Below, in pieces: positions 8,859-17,246 of a DNA stretch of 35,861 bases (the first letter of the stretch is position 1; each line of letters starts with the position of its first letter). Location: assembly GCA_949287365.1 (NCBI GenBank), contig CASEGC010000138.1, positions 1-35,861 of the forward strand. The letters run 5' to 3'. A program made the position numbers and the translations under genes. The notes under the pieces were generated by a model that saw only the letters and a list, made by a program, of their open reading frames with translations, was not told the DNA's origin and did not search any database. The DNA comes from an uncultured Parabacteroides sp. Lineage in GTDB: Bacteria; Bacteroidota; Bacteroidia; Bacteroidales; Tannerellaceae.

Positions 8859-9448
8859 TTATTTTATAATTATGGAGGAAGGTAAAAAGGACAAGTTAAT
8901 AAAAACAAACAAAATCACCTTATTATCCAAACTCAATACCTTACGAAGCTCTTTTAACGCCAAATAAATGTGCGACTCCACCGTACGTTCCGACAAGGAA
9001 AACCTCTTAGCGATTTCCGCATGCGACAGACACTCGAAACGGCTCATGATAAAAACCTTCCGGCGCATCTCCGGGAATGTGAAATCACACGAAAAATATA
9101 TTCCCGTAACGATTCCGCCTCCAAATCTTCCTCGCCGGACGATACCGCCACGTCCACGGCATCAAGACCAATCTCCAAATGACTACCACGCAGCGTTTTC
9201 TCCACATAATGATAAGCCAAATTACGGGCGATAACGCTGATATACGCCTCAAAGTTAAGGTCCGGCTGAATCTGTTCCCGCTTCTCCCAAACGGTCAGGA
9301 AAAGTTCTTGAACCACATCTTCCGCCAAATCCGGGTCATTCAGTAGATACAAGACCGTATTATATACCTTCGAGCTATAACGCCAATAAACAGCGTCGAA
9401 AGCTTTTCGGTCTCCCTCTTTCAATCGATATAGAAGTTCACGATCCAT
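8859..9448 (-). pseudogene. ECF RNA polymerase sigma factor, broken by a single-base frameshift
   Basis: Two overlapping minus-strand frames together encode one sigma factor. The upstream frame starts at ATG 9448 (MDRELLYRLKEGDRKAF) and carries region 2 (DPDLAEDVVQELFLTVWEKR) through YIFRVISH, then reads out of frame and stops. The downstream frame carries region 4: PEMRRKVFIMSRFE, then LSHAEIAKRFSLSERTVESH. The frames join near 9073-9078: one extra base within CATTCCCGG would restore the standard link FPEMRRKVF. As given, translation yields a sigma factor without region 4.2. The gene starts the operon ahead of fecR, whose product would bind it. This could be a real inactivating deletion or a sequencing error. 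The start at 9448 is preferred over 9508 because the latter lies inside the rpoD terminator. Confidence 0.88.
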
Positions 9449-9481
9449 GTTATATCCACTATGATTCAATGACAAATTTGC

Positions 9482-9522
9482 AAAAAAATAAAAGCTTCTA
9501 AATTCCAAGCGGATTTAGAAGC
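9482..9522 (-). terminator. rpoD terminator
   Basis: Read on the minus strand, a ten-base stem GCTTCTAAAT pairs with ATTTAGAAGC (9494-9522) around a nine-base loop and is followed by TTTTATTTTTTT. It lies about 30 bp after the rpoD stop codon and just before the ECF sigma gene. Confidence 0.9.
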
Positions 9523-9552
9523 CTTCGATATACGAAACTATTATTATTGGAA

Positions 9553-10413
9553 TCAGCCTAAATACGATTTAAGGAGCTTGCTGCGGGTCCCTTGCCTTAA
9601 TCTCCGGATCGCTTTCTCCTTGATTTGACGGACACGCTCTCTCGTAAGACCGAATTTATCGCCTATCTCCTCCAATGTCATCTCCTGGCATCCGATGCCA
9701 AAAAACATCTTGATAATCTCGCACTCCCTTTCGGTTAACGTGGCGAGCGCCCTATCAATCTCTTTCGACAGAGACTCATTCATCAACGAACGGTCGGCGA
9801 CAGGAGCGTCATCGTTCACGAGCACGTCCAGAAGGCTGTTATCCTCACCCTCCACGAATGGAGCGTCCACGGAAATATGCCGTCCCGACACTTTCAACGT
9901 ATCGGAAATCTTATCCACCGGGATATCCAACTCTTCCGCCAATTCCTCGGGAGACGGCCTCCGCTCATTCTCCTGCTCGAATTTAGAGAACGCCTTACTG
10001 ATCTTATTCAAAGAGCCCACTTGATTCAGGGGAAGACGCACGATTCTCGACTGCTCCGCCAACGCCTGCAAGATAGACTGGCGAATCCACCATACGGCAT
10101 AAGAGATGAACTTGAAACCTCTCGTCTCGTCAAACTTCTCGGCAGCTTTGATCAATCCTAAATTACCTTCATTAATCAAATCCGGCAAACTCAATCCTTG
10201 ATTTTGATATTGTTTTGCCACGGAAACGACAAAACGGAGATTCGCTCGCGTCAACTTCTCCAAAGCCTTACGATCTCCCCTTTTTATAGCTTGCGCCAAT
10301 TCCACTTCTTCTTCCACCGTAATAAGATCCTCACGACCTATTTCCTGAAGATACTTATCAAGCGAAGCGCTCTCACGGTTAGTAATGGATTTTGTGATCT
10401 TTAATTGCCTCAT
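9553..10413 (-). CDS. rpoD: Primary sigma factor RpoD (short Bacteroidetes type)
   Basis: A 286-residue group 1 sigma-70 factor. It has region 1.2 ([20 protein letters not shown] at about 17-36), region 2 with [14 protein letters not shown] at 105-118 for -10/-7 recognition and melting, region 3 at about 130-205, and region 4 with the helix-turn-helix [18 protein letters not shown] near the C-terminus. Region 1.1 and the long non-conserved insert of proteobacterial RpoD are absent, which is the usual state in Bacteroidetes. This factor recognises the TTTG and TAnnTTTG promoter boxes seen repeatedly in this window. The gene has its own promoter (10442-10449) and terminator, so it appears monocistronic. 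Confidence 0.97.
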   Translation of the reverse strand: MRQLKITKSITNRESASLDKYLQEIGREDLITVEEEVELAQAIKRGDRKALEKLTRANLRFVVSVAKQYQNQGLSLPDLINEGNLGLIKAAEKFDETRGFKFISYAVWWIRQSILQALAEQSRIVRLPLNQVGSLNKISKAFSKFEQENERRPSPEELAEELDIPVDKISDTLKVSGRHISVDAPFVEGEDNSLLDVLVNDDAPVADRSLMNESLSKEIDRALATLTERECEIIKMFFGIGCQEMTLEEIGDKFGLTRERVRQIKEKAIRRLRQGTRSKLLKSYLG

Positions 10414-10441
10414 TTATCATTTCAATTGAGAATACGGGTTG

Positions 10442-10449
10442 CAAAGATA
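10442..10449 (-). promoter_or_regulatory. rpoD promoter, -7 box TATCTTTG
   Basis: On the minus strand TATCTTTG matches the Bacteroidetes TAnnTTTG consensus exactly and lies about 30 bp before the rpoD start codon. No clear TTTG box is present at the usual 19-20 bp upstream spacing. Confidence 0.7.
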
Positions 10450-10460
10450 ATTATTTATAT

Positions 10461-10500
10461 CGAAAAGAATTGACCGGACGGGATTTATCGTCCGGCCAAT
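10461..10500 (-). terminator. htrA terminator
   Basis: ATTGGCCGGACG pairs with CGTCCGGTCAAT on the minus strand around an eight-base loop (10469-10500), followed by TCTTTTC. It is placed 35 bp after the protease stop and immediately upstream of the rpoD -7 box. Confidence 0.85.
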
Positions 10501-10534
10501 TATAAACCTTTAACAATCTTTCTACGCTTATATC

Positions 10535-12046
10535 CTATTCACCTAAATCGATAGCGTAATATTTCGTCCGACCATTCGGATAAAAGCCTTTGATGAACAA
10601 ACCTTGTTCGTCCGAGCGTCCATGCAAGATGTTCTCCACGATTTTCTCCAAATCCTCCGAAGTGGAAATCCGCTGGTTGTTCACTATCATGATGATAAAG
10701 CCCTTCTTTATACCAGCCTCTCTCAGTTTACCGTCCGTCAGGCCCGTCACCTCGATACCATAGCTTACACCCAATTTCCGTTTTTGCTCGTCGCTCAACG
10801 CCTTGAAAGCGGCTCCCATCACTTCCGTGCCATCCTCAGGCTTTACCACTTTCGTACCGCCTTGAGCGTTGCGGAGCTCCACGGTGAATTTCTTCGTGTC
10901 GCCGTTCCGGTTCACGGTCAGCTCCACCTTGTCACCCGGACGATATTTGCTGATTTGCTCTTGCAAAGCGCTGGACGATTTCACCTTCACGCCGTTCACG
11001 CTCACGATTATGTCGCCCTCCTCGATACCGGCTTCCTTGGCCGAACTGCGCTCGGCGAACCCTCCTACGTACGCGCCCTCAAGCACTTTCAACTTCTTCT
11101 TCGCCTCCTCCGGAGCGTATTGCGGGTCTTGGATCAACACGCCCAAGACGGCGCGTTGCACGGTACCGTATTGCTTCAAGTCGTTCGCCACCTTACCTGC
11201 GATACTGATAGGGACGGCGAAAGAATATCCAGCGAAATTCCCCGTCTCGGAATAGATGGCCGTATTGATGCCCACCAACTCACCTTTCGTGTTCACCAAC
11301 GCACCTCCACTGTTACCGGGATTCACGGCGGCATCCGTCTGGATGAACGACTCTATCTTGCTACGGTCGCGGCTCATGCCGAGATTCCCGCGGCTTTTGG
11401 CGCTCACGATACCCGCCGTGACCGTAGAGGTCAGGTTGAACGGATTACCGACCGCCAGCACCCATTCGCCCACTTTCAATTTTTCGGAATCGCCGAAAGG
11501 AATCGTGGGCAAATCTTTCGCCTCTATCTTAATCAAGGCGATATCCGTGGAAGGATCCGCGCCAATCACCATGGCCGGGAACTTCCGGTTGTCGTTCAAG
11601 GTCACCTCCAGCTCATCGGCGCCATCTATCACGTGGTTATTCGTGATGATATAGCCATCCGTCGAGATGATGACACCCGAGCCGGCACCCACGCGCGGTT
11701 GCGGCTGCGGACGCTGGAACCCGCCCCCTCCGAAGCCGAAGAAATATTCGAACGGGTCGATGTATTCCCTTCCGCCCTCGGAAGATTGCGCGTTTGTGGT
11801 CGCCTTGATATGCACCACGCCATGCACCGCGCTCTCGGCAGCTACGGTAAAGTCCGTGTTCTCGGCCGCCACCGCACCGAAATTCGTCAAGCGGTACGAC
11901 TGTTTGAACGTATTCTCGACTCCGGCCGCCAATTGAGCCGACTGTTGATTCTTATTTATCAGATAAGCGCTCGTACCAACGGCGGCACCCACGCTGACAG
12001 CGGCTATAACAGCGACGCCCAGCATATTTTTCCAGATTGGTCTCAT
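10535..12046 (-). CDS. htrA: Do/HtrA-family periplasmic serine protease
   Basis: A 503-residue DegP/DegQ-type protease. An N-terminal hydrophobic segment (about 8-30) serves as signal or anchor. The trypsin-like domain has the triad His138 (ITNNHVIDG), Asp168 (DPSTDIALI) and Ser246 (VNPGNSGGALV). Two PDZ domains follow, one beginning near LGVLIQ at 301 with EGDIIVSVNGVKVKSS, and one near the C-terminus with GIKKGFIIMIVNNQRI. A glycine/phenylalanine/proline-rich loop at about 100-117 matches the regulatory LA-loop region. The enzyme degrades misfolded envelope proteins. It is a single-gene unit with a terminator behind it. In front lies a 560-bp gap that it shares with rnpB and that contains repeat copy B. 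Confidence 0.96.
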   Translation of the reverse strand: MRPIWKNMLGVAVIAAVSVGAAVGTSAYLINKNQQSAQLAAGVENTFKQSYRLTNFGAVAAENTDFTVAAESAVHGVVHIKATTNAQSSEGGREYIDPFEYFFGFGGGGFQRPQPQPRVGAGSGVIISTDGYIITNNHVIDGADELEVTLNDNRKFPAMVIGADPSTDIALIKIEAKDLPTIPFGDSEKLKVGEWVLAVGNPFNLTSTVTAGIVSAKSRGNLGMSRDRSKIESFIQTDAAVNPGNSGGALVNTKGELVGINTAIYSETGNFAGYSFAVPISIAGKVANDLKQYGTVQRAVLGVLIQDPQYAPEEAKKKLKVLEGAYVGGFAERSSAKEAGIEEGDIIVSVNGVKVKSSSALQEQISKYRPGDKVELTVNRNGDTKKFTVELRNAQGGTKVVKPEDGTEVMGAAFKALSDEQKRKLGVSYGIEVTGLTDGKLREAGIKKGFIIMIVNNQRISTSEDLEKIVENILHGRSDEQGLFIKGFYPNGRTKYYAIDLGE

Positions 12047-12281
12047 ACTTTTCCTATTTAATTAAACATTTAAATTTAACAGTTTTCGTACGACAAAGAA
12101 AACTCAAAAAACGTGCGGATATTCTATTCCACCCTCATTTTTCATCACTTTTAACGGCTAAAACTGAGGCTTAACCGCGCTTAACGGTACATTGCTATGC
12201 AAAGTACCTTTTTAACAATCCAGTCACTGACAAACTGGCATCATGACAGCATGCGCGTGACAAAAGAAAAGGCCATTCATC

Positions 12282-12475
12282 AGGATAAAAAAGCGCGAGG
12301 CTCACGGAGAAAAGTCCATTACATGCCGACATAAAGTCTATCTTTAGCCTAAAGATACATATCTGCAGGTTAAAGATACATATCTTCAAGCTAAAGATAC
12401 ATATCTGCAGCCTAAAGATAGACTTTCCACCGGCTACTTCCCGTTTTTCCCTAACGGAGTATCCGACTTTTCGCT
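12282..12475 (-). repeat. Dispersed 21-bp-phased element, copy B
   Basis: This lies in the divergent htrA-rnpB gap (12047-12592). The core at about 12337-12423 contains three 21-bp units starting TAAAGATACATATC and is bounded by inverted AAAGTCTATCTTTAG and CTAAAGATAGACTTT, the best-preserved terminal inverted repeat of the four copies. The rest of the gap holds no gene I can support. A frame through the element on the minus strand encodes a heptad-like ICIF-L-K repeat but is probably not a gene. Confidence 0.85.
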
Positions 12476-12592
12476 GGGTAAAACAAGATTTTCCTTGACT
12501 CCAAACCGCACGATACCCCTTAACGAAGCCCAAAAGCCTCCTCTATCCGTCCAAAAAGCGGCGCATGACTTTTTTTTCTTTAGGGAAAGCCT

Positions 12593-12600
12593 TATCTTTG
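12593..12600 (+). promoter_or_regulatory. rnpB promoter, -7 box TATCTTTG
   Basis: An exact TAnnTTTG box that ends 6 bp before the predicted 5' end of RNase P RNA at 12607, the expected distance for a Bacteroidetes start site. The upstream region is T-rich but has no perfect TTTG at standard spacing. Confidence 0.8.
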
Positions 12601-12606
12601 CGGCAT

Positions 12607-12958
12607 GCAGCCTGCCGGTCTGTCGCTCGCCTATGGCGGGAGGAAAGTCCGGGCAACATAGAGCGCCATACTTCCTAACGGGAAGCTATTCGCGAGGGTA
12701 GAGTAACGTAACAGAAAACGACCGCCGGAACGCTCCGGTAAGGGTGAAAAGGCGAGGTAAGAGCTCACCGGGTCTCTTAGCGATAGGAGACGCCGTACGT
12801 CTTATGGGTTGTAAGGTCATGTATACCGGCGTATGTAGGATGGCTCGTCCGATGCCGAGGGGTAGACCGCTAAAGCTTATCGGTGACGGTAAGCGGAGAT
12901 AAATGACAGACGCTCCATCCGTGATGGAGAGACAGAACCCGGCTTACAGGCAGGCTGC
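12607..12958 (+). ncRNA. rnpB: RNase P RNA (bacterial class A type)
   Basis: This is the catalytic RNA that removes 5' leaders from tRNA precursors. The ends pair as the P1 helix: GCAGCCTGC at 12607-12615 with GCAGGCTGC at 12950-12958. The conserved core motifs appear in order: GAGGAAAGTCCGGGC, ACAGAAAACGACCGCC, GGTAAGGGTGAAAAGG, AGAGCTCACCG, GAGGGGTAGACCGC, AGATAAATGACAGACGC and ACAGAACCCGGCTTACAGGC. The length of about 352 nt is normal. A protein frame beginning at 12903 runs through the 3' end, but this is an over-extension of the following gene. No intrinsic terminator separates rnpB from yihY, which starts 35 bp later. Confidence 0.97.
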
Positions 12959-12992
12959 TTATTTATTCGCTAATCTTAAAAACAAGACAGTG

Positions 12993-14363
12993 ATGCCCAA
13001 GAACAAGCCTGAGTCAAAAAAGAGACCTCTCGGAGAACGGATTAGCGCGCTACTGGCGTTAGCCATCCGTTTCATCACCTACGACATCTGGCGAATCACG
13101 GAAAACGAGGTCAGCGGGCTGAAAGAGCTTTATATCAATATCATCAAGACGATTATCCTTGCCGTGCGCGGGTTCAAGAACGAGAATTTGCAAACCAAGG
13201 CCTCGGCCCTCACTTACAGCACGATGCTGGCTATCGTCCCGCTGCTGGCCGTATTGCTCGGCATAGCGAAAGGATTCGGTTTCCAAGATACCGTTCGGCA
13301 AGAGCTGTTCGCCTATTTTCCCGGACACGAGATGGAGCTGAACAAGGCTTTCGAGTTCGTGGACAGTTATCTGGCGCAAGCGCAAGGCGGAATCATCATC
13401 GGGGCGGGCTTAATCCTGTTGCTCTATACGGTAATCAGCCTGATATCGTCGGTAGAGGACACCTTCAACGATATCTGGCAAATACAGAAATCGCGACCTT
13501 GGTACCGCAAGATATCCGATTACCTCGCCTTGTTCCTTATATTACCCGTATTGATGACCGCCTCTAGCGGTTTATCCATCTTCGTGTCCACCTTGCAAAA
13601 CTCGTTTCTGGGACAATACATATTCTTCACGCCTTTGGTGGAATTCATCCTGCACACGGCGCCTTATCTCATCACGACACTCGCGTTCACGGGCTTGTAC
13701 GTCTCCCTACCCAACACGAAGGTGAAATTCGCCAACGGACTGATAGCGGGTATTCTCGCGGGTTGCGCTTTCCAGCTGTTCCAATTCATCTATATCAGCG
13801 GGCAAATCTGGGTAAGCAAGTATAACGCCATTTACGGAAGTTTCGCCGCCCTGCCCCTATTATTGTTGTGGTTGCAACTCTCTTGGTTGATTTGCCTGTT
13901 CGGGGCGGAGCTCTCCTACGCTTCCCAAAACGTGAAGAAGTTCAGCTTCGAGAGAGACAGCAAGAACATCAGCCGCCGATATAAGGATTTTCTCACACTG
14001 CTGATAGCCTCGTTGATTATCAAACGATTCGTGAAGGGAGAAAAACCTTATACGGCCGACGAACTGTCCGACTCTTATCGCATCCCCATCCGCATAACGA
14101 CCCAAATCCTCTACTTACTGACGGAATTAGGTATCATCATCGAGGTAAATTACGGTGACGACGACAGGGTGGCTTATTATCAACCGGCGGTGGACGTGAA
14201 CAAGATCACGGTAAGTTACCTGCTCACCCGCATGGATAAATATGGCTCCGAGAACTTCAAGATAGACACGAACCAACTCTTCAACAAAGAGTGGGAAATC
14301 TTGTTGAAGACACGAGAAGACATGATAAAGGCGAATGACCATATTTTGTTGAAGGACCTTTGA
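12993..14363 (+). CDS. YihY/BrkB-family inner-membrane protein with C-terminal winged-helix-like extension
   Basis: The open frame extends back to 12903 but that part lies in rnpB, so the start is placed at ATG 12993 (MPKNKPESKK), giving 456 residues. The YihY domain shows the typical LQTKASALTYSTMLAIVPLL segment after the first cytoplasmic helix, several membrane spans, and AIYGSFAALPLLLLWLQLSW toward the end of the membrane part. About 120 further residues after SYASQNVKKF form a soluble region with ELSDSYRIPIRITTQILYLL and LGIIIEV, which resembles a winged-helix fold. The family's function is unsettled (it was once wrongly called RNase BN). It lies 33 bp before the MATE gene and probably forms an operon with it, perhaps using read-through from rnpB. 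Confidence 0.9.
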   Translation: MPKNKPESKKRPLGERISALLALAIRFITYDIWRITENEVSGLKELYINIIKTIILAVRGFKNENLQTKASALTYSTMLAIVPLLAVLLGIAKGFGFQDTVRQELFAYFPGHEMELNKAFEFVDSYLAQAQGGIIIGAGLILLLYTVISLISSVEDTFNDIWQIQKSRPWYRKISDYLALFLILPVLMTASSGLSIFVSTLQNSFLGQYIFFTPLVEFILHTAPYLITTLAFTGLYVSLPNTKVKFANGLIAGILAGCAFQLFQFIYISGQIWVSKYNAIYGSFAALPLLLLWLQLSWLICLFGAELSYASQNVKKFSFERDSKNISRRYKDFLTLLIASLIIKRFVKGEKPYTADELSDSYRIPIRITTQILYLLTELGIIIEVNYGDDDRVAYYQPAVDVNKITVSYLLTRMDKYGSENFKIDTNQLFNKEWEILLKTREDMIKANDHILLKDL

Positions 14364-14396
14364 GAAACATCAGTTTGTAAAGTTTTAAATGGAGGA

Positions 14397-15761
14397 TTGA
14401 GTACGAGAACCGGGAACAGAGATTTGACGAAAGGTGCCGTATGGCAGGTTATCCTACGCTTCGCCTTTCCCTTATTGCTGGGAAACCTTTTACAGCAACT
14501 ATACAACGTCACCGACAGCGTGATTGTCGGCCAGTTTTTAGGGAAACAGGCCTTGGCCGCCGTTTCCGCCTCTTTTTTCATCTATTATTTCATTATCTCC
14601 TTGGTAATAGGCATCGGGAGTGGCACGTCCGTGGTCATCTCCCAATTCTTCGGAGCGAAACAATATGAGAAAGTACAAAAGGCGTTCTCATCCTTTTTCA
14701 TCTTCATGCTGGTGGCGGGAATCCTGCTATCCATCGCGGGAATCATTTTCGCCAAACCCATGTTCAAGTTGACCAACACGCCGGAAGACGTGATTCCCTA
14801 CGCGGTCTCTTATTTTCGGATTTATGTTGGCGGAACATTCCTATTCGTCACATTCAACAGTGTCATCTCCATCTTACGAGGTGTCGGCGAATCTGTCCGC
14901 CCGATGTTGTTCATCTTACTGACCACGGTCTTGAATGTCGTTTTGGATTTGCTTTTCATCGCAGTTTTCCATTGGGGTATCGAAGGCGCCGCACGAGCCA
15001 CGGTCATCGCCCAAGGCATCGGTATGTGCGTGGCGTTGGTTTACGTGAACAACGCGCACCCACTGCTCTCCATCAAGAAAAAAGACCTTTTGTTCGATAT
15101 GGGCTTGTTCAAGGAGGGACTTCGAATTGGGCTGCCTACCAGTGTCCAGCAATGCGCTATCGCGCTCGGGCTGATCGCACTGCTGGGAATCGTCAACGGT
15201 TTCGGCACCGATACGCTTACCGCGTACGGAGCGGCAGGAAAAATCGACACGATTATCATCCAAGCCGTTCTGACCTTCTCCGGAGCCTTAGCCGCATTCT
15301 GCGGACAGAACATCGGAGCGGGACGATTCGACCGTGTACGCGAAGGCGTGAAATTCGCCATGCTCGTAAACTTCCTGCTGAGCCTCGCCACATTCACGGC
15401 CATCTATTTCTTCGGGGATAAAATGATGTTGGCGTTCACGAGAGACCCAAACGTAATCGCTATCGGACAGGAATATTTGCTTATCATGGGCGGATTCTTC
15501 ATCGTACATGGAGGATTGAATATTTTCAACGGAGCGTTACGGGGAGCGGGCGACACGTTTTTCACTATGATTGTCAGCCTTACCAGTTTATGGCTGATTC
15601 GTATTCCACTCGCCTCTTGGTTCAGTTCCATTTGGGGACGTGTCGGCATTTGGTGGGCCATCGGAGCCAGCCTCTGTATCGGTCTCACGATGACTTACAT
15701 CTATTACCGATTGGGATTATGGAAGAACAAAGGAGCCGTACGAAAACAAAACAGGGATTGA
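14397..15761 (+). CDS. MATE-family multidrug/cation efflux transporter
   Basis: A 454-residue polytopic protein with about twelve membrane spans arranged as two MatE repeats. The N-terminus DLTKGAVWQVILRFAFPLLL followed by GNLLQQLYNVTDSVIVGQFL is diagnostic of the NorM/DinF-like group. These antiporters export drugs or metabolites using Na+ or H+ gradients. No in-frame ATG precedes the conserved N-terminus; the best start is TTG at 14397, directly after GGAGGA. An ATG at 14389 opens a four-codon frame ATG GAG GAT TGA that overlaps this TTG. The gene follows yihY by 33 bp and ends convergently with cbpM, leaving a 44-bp gap without a clear terminator. Confidence 0.93.
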   Translation: MSTRTGNRDLTKGAVWQVILRFAFPLLLGNLLQQLYNVTDSVIVGQFLGKQALAAVSASFFIYYFIISLVIGIGSGTSVVISQFFGAKQYEKVQKAFSSFFIFMLVAGILLSIAGIIFAKPMFKLTNTPEDVIPYAVSYFRIYVGGTFLFVTFNSVISILRGVGESVRPMLFILLTTVLNVVLDLLFIAVFHWGIEGAARATVIAQGIGMCVALVYVNNAHPLLSIKKKDLLFDMGLFKEGLRIGLPTSVQQCAIALGLIALLGIVNGFGTDTLTAYGAAGKIDTIIIQAVLTFSGALAAFCGQNIGAGRFDRVREGVKFAMLVNFLLSLATFTAIYFFGDKMMLAFTRDPNVIAIGQEYLLIMGGFFIVHGGLNIFNGALRGAGDTFFTMIVSLTSLWLIRIPLASWFSSIWGRVGIWWAIGASLCIGLTMTYIYYRLGLWKNKGAVRKQNRD

Positions 15762-15805
15762 AACGCTCACTTTAAACACCTCAATACCTATTCGCACCTA
15801 AACTC

Positions 15806-16129
15806 TTACAAATCAAAATCTTCTATCGATGTATAATCGAAAGGTTCATACAATCGTAACCGATTCCTCAACGTCCGCACCTCGTCCTGCAAACCTCTCA
15901 CCCTGTCCAATAAATGGTGGATAGCCTCGATTCCCTCGATATTGATGGAAAGGTCGTAATACATACGAGTGTATCGCTCCACGTCGGGAAGTTGAGAAGA
16001 AGGCAAATACCTCTCTCCCTCTATCTCATCAAGATTTATCAATCCTCCCTCTTCCAACAATACGATAAAAGAGGGATCTATATGACATTTCTGACAGTAT
16101 TCACTGACAATCACTAAATCTGTTCGCAT
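15806..16129 (-). CDS. cbpM: CbpM-type chaperone modulator (MerR-like)
   Basis: A 107-residue protein with an N-terminal MerR-like helix-turn-helix variant (VSEYCQKCHIDPSFIVLLEE, then GLI) and a C-terminal coiled-coil segment (HHLLDRVRGLQDEVRTLRNR). CbpM binds the J-domain of CbpA and inhibits its activity. The gene lies 12 bp downstream of the cbpA-like gene on the same strand, the usual paired arrangement, which strongly supports the call despite the short length. Confidence 0.88.
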   Translation of the reverse strand: MRTDLVIVSEYCQKCHIDPSFIVLLEEGGLINLDEIEGERYLPSSQLPDVERYTRMYYDLSINIEGIEAIHHLLDRVRGLQDEVRTLRNRLRLYEPFDYTSIEDFDL

Positions 16130-16141
16130 AACCCATCGTTT

Positions 16142-17056
16142 TTAATTTAACCCTTGTATTTCCCGGAACAACTCTTTTTGCCTCTCCGTCAAGTTTGTCG
16201 GTATCTCAATCGAATAGGTGACAATCAAATCACCAAACCGTCCCTCTTGTCTATAAACGGGAAAACCTTTCCCTTTCAGTCGGATCTTGCTATTGTTTTG
16301 CGTACCCGGTTTCACCTTCAGCTTCACCTTGCCATCCAAAGTATCAATCACCTGCTCGCCTCCTAAAATAGCCGTATACAAATCCAGCGGGACGGTCTCG
16401 TACAAATCATCTCCTACCCGCTTGAAACGACTATCGTCCGGTATCACGAAAGTGATATACAAATCGCCGGCTGGCCCACCATTCACGCCCGGTCCGCCTT
16501 GTCCTTTTAACTTTATGGTCTGCCCGTTGGCCACGCCCGCCGGAACGGTGATACGCAGATTCTTACCATTTACCGTAATCACCTGCTTGTGCGTTGTCGC
16601 GGCCTCCCGCAAAGACAACTCCAGCTCAGCGGTATAATCCTGCCCCCGGAAGCCATAAGCCGAACTTCCTCCGCCTCTTTTTCGCGAGCCGAACAAAGAC
16701 TCGAAAAAGTCCGAGAAACCGCTACCGTCATCCGAAGCGGACCAATAAGTGCCACTTCCTCCAGTGAATCCAGCGAAACCTTCTCCTCCTTGAGCGTTAT
16801 ATCGCTTGCGCTGTTCCTCGAACTCATCAGCGTGTTTCCAATTCTCACCATACTCATCGTATTTCTTCCGCTTCTCCGGGTCGCCAAGCACCTCGTTCGC
16901 CTCATTTATCTCCTGAAACTTCCGCTGAGCGTCAGGGTCGTTCGGATTCAAGTCCGGATGATACTTCCGCGCCAATTGCTTATAGGCCTTTTTAATATCA
17001 TCCCGCGAGGCATCCTTGCTCACTCCCAAAATCTTATAATAATCGATATATGCCAT
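16142..17056 (-). CDS. cbpA: CbpA-like DnaJ co-chaperone (class B J-protein)
   Basis: A 304-residue J-protein. The J-domain occupies residues 1-70 with the HPD motif at 33-35, needed to stimulate DnaK ATPase. A glycine/phenylalanine/serine-rich linker covers about 85-140 ([16 protein letters not shown]), and two DnaJ C-terminal beta domains bind substrate ([40 protein letters not shown]). The cysteine zinc-finger of classical DnaJ is absent, so this is the CbpA type. It forms an operon with cbpM. The 117 bp before it contain TATATTTA, a near match to the -7 box, but no firm promoter. Confidence 0.95.
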   Translation of the reverse strand: MAYIDYYKILGVSKDASRDDIKKAYKQLARKYHPDLNPNDPDAQRKFQEINEANEVLGDPEKRKKYDEYGENWKHADEFEEQRKRYNAQGGEGFAGFTGGSGTYWSASDDGSGFSDFFESLFGSRKRGGGSSAYGFRGQDYTAELELSLREAATTHKQVITVNGKNLRITVPAGVANGQTIKLKGQGGPGVNGGPAGDLYITFVIPDDSRFKRVGDDLYETVPLDLYTAILGGEQVIDTLDGKVKLKVKPGTQNNSKIRLKGKGFPVYRQEGRFGDLIVTYSIEIPTNLTERQKELFREIQGLN

Positions 17057-17173
17057 ATTTACCTCACTTTCTATTTATCATGTCTTTTTGAAAAGCCACA
17101 ATAAATATACCAACCCATCTCCTTTCCGATGAAAATTTACTTAAAATCTTTCCGCCAATCCCGCTTTCAGACG

Positions 17174-17213
17174 AAAAGGCCTTCCTTCGGGACTCTTTTC
17201 CCCAAAGGAAGGC
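17174..17213 (-). terminator. ribE terminator
   Basis: On the minus strand GCCTTCCTT pairs with AAGGAAGGC (17179-17213) with inner GGG/CCC pairing, and TTTT follows. It lies 34 bp after the riboflavin synthase stop and before the cbpA gene. Confidence 0.85.
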
Positions 17214-17246
17214 ATTCCACATCTCTTATCCTCCGCAGGTCCTTAT

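Noticed and set aside
9070-9080. Programmed ribosomal frameshift in the ECF sigma gene
   Set aside because: The codons at the joint do not form a slippery heptamer that re-pairs in the -1 frame, and no downstream stimulatory structure was evident.
10604-12061. 485-codon plus-strand frame opposite htrA
   Set aside because: It is an antisense shadow of a well-recognised protease with an intact triad; the translation is arginine/histidine-rich and matches no family.
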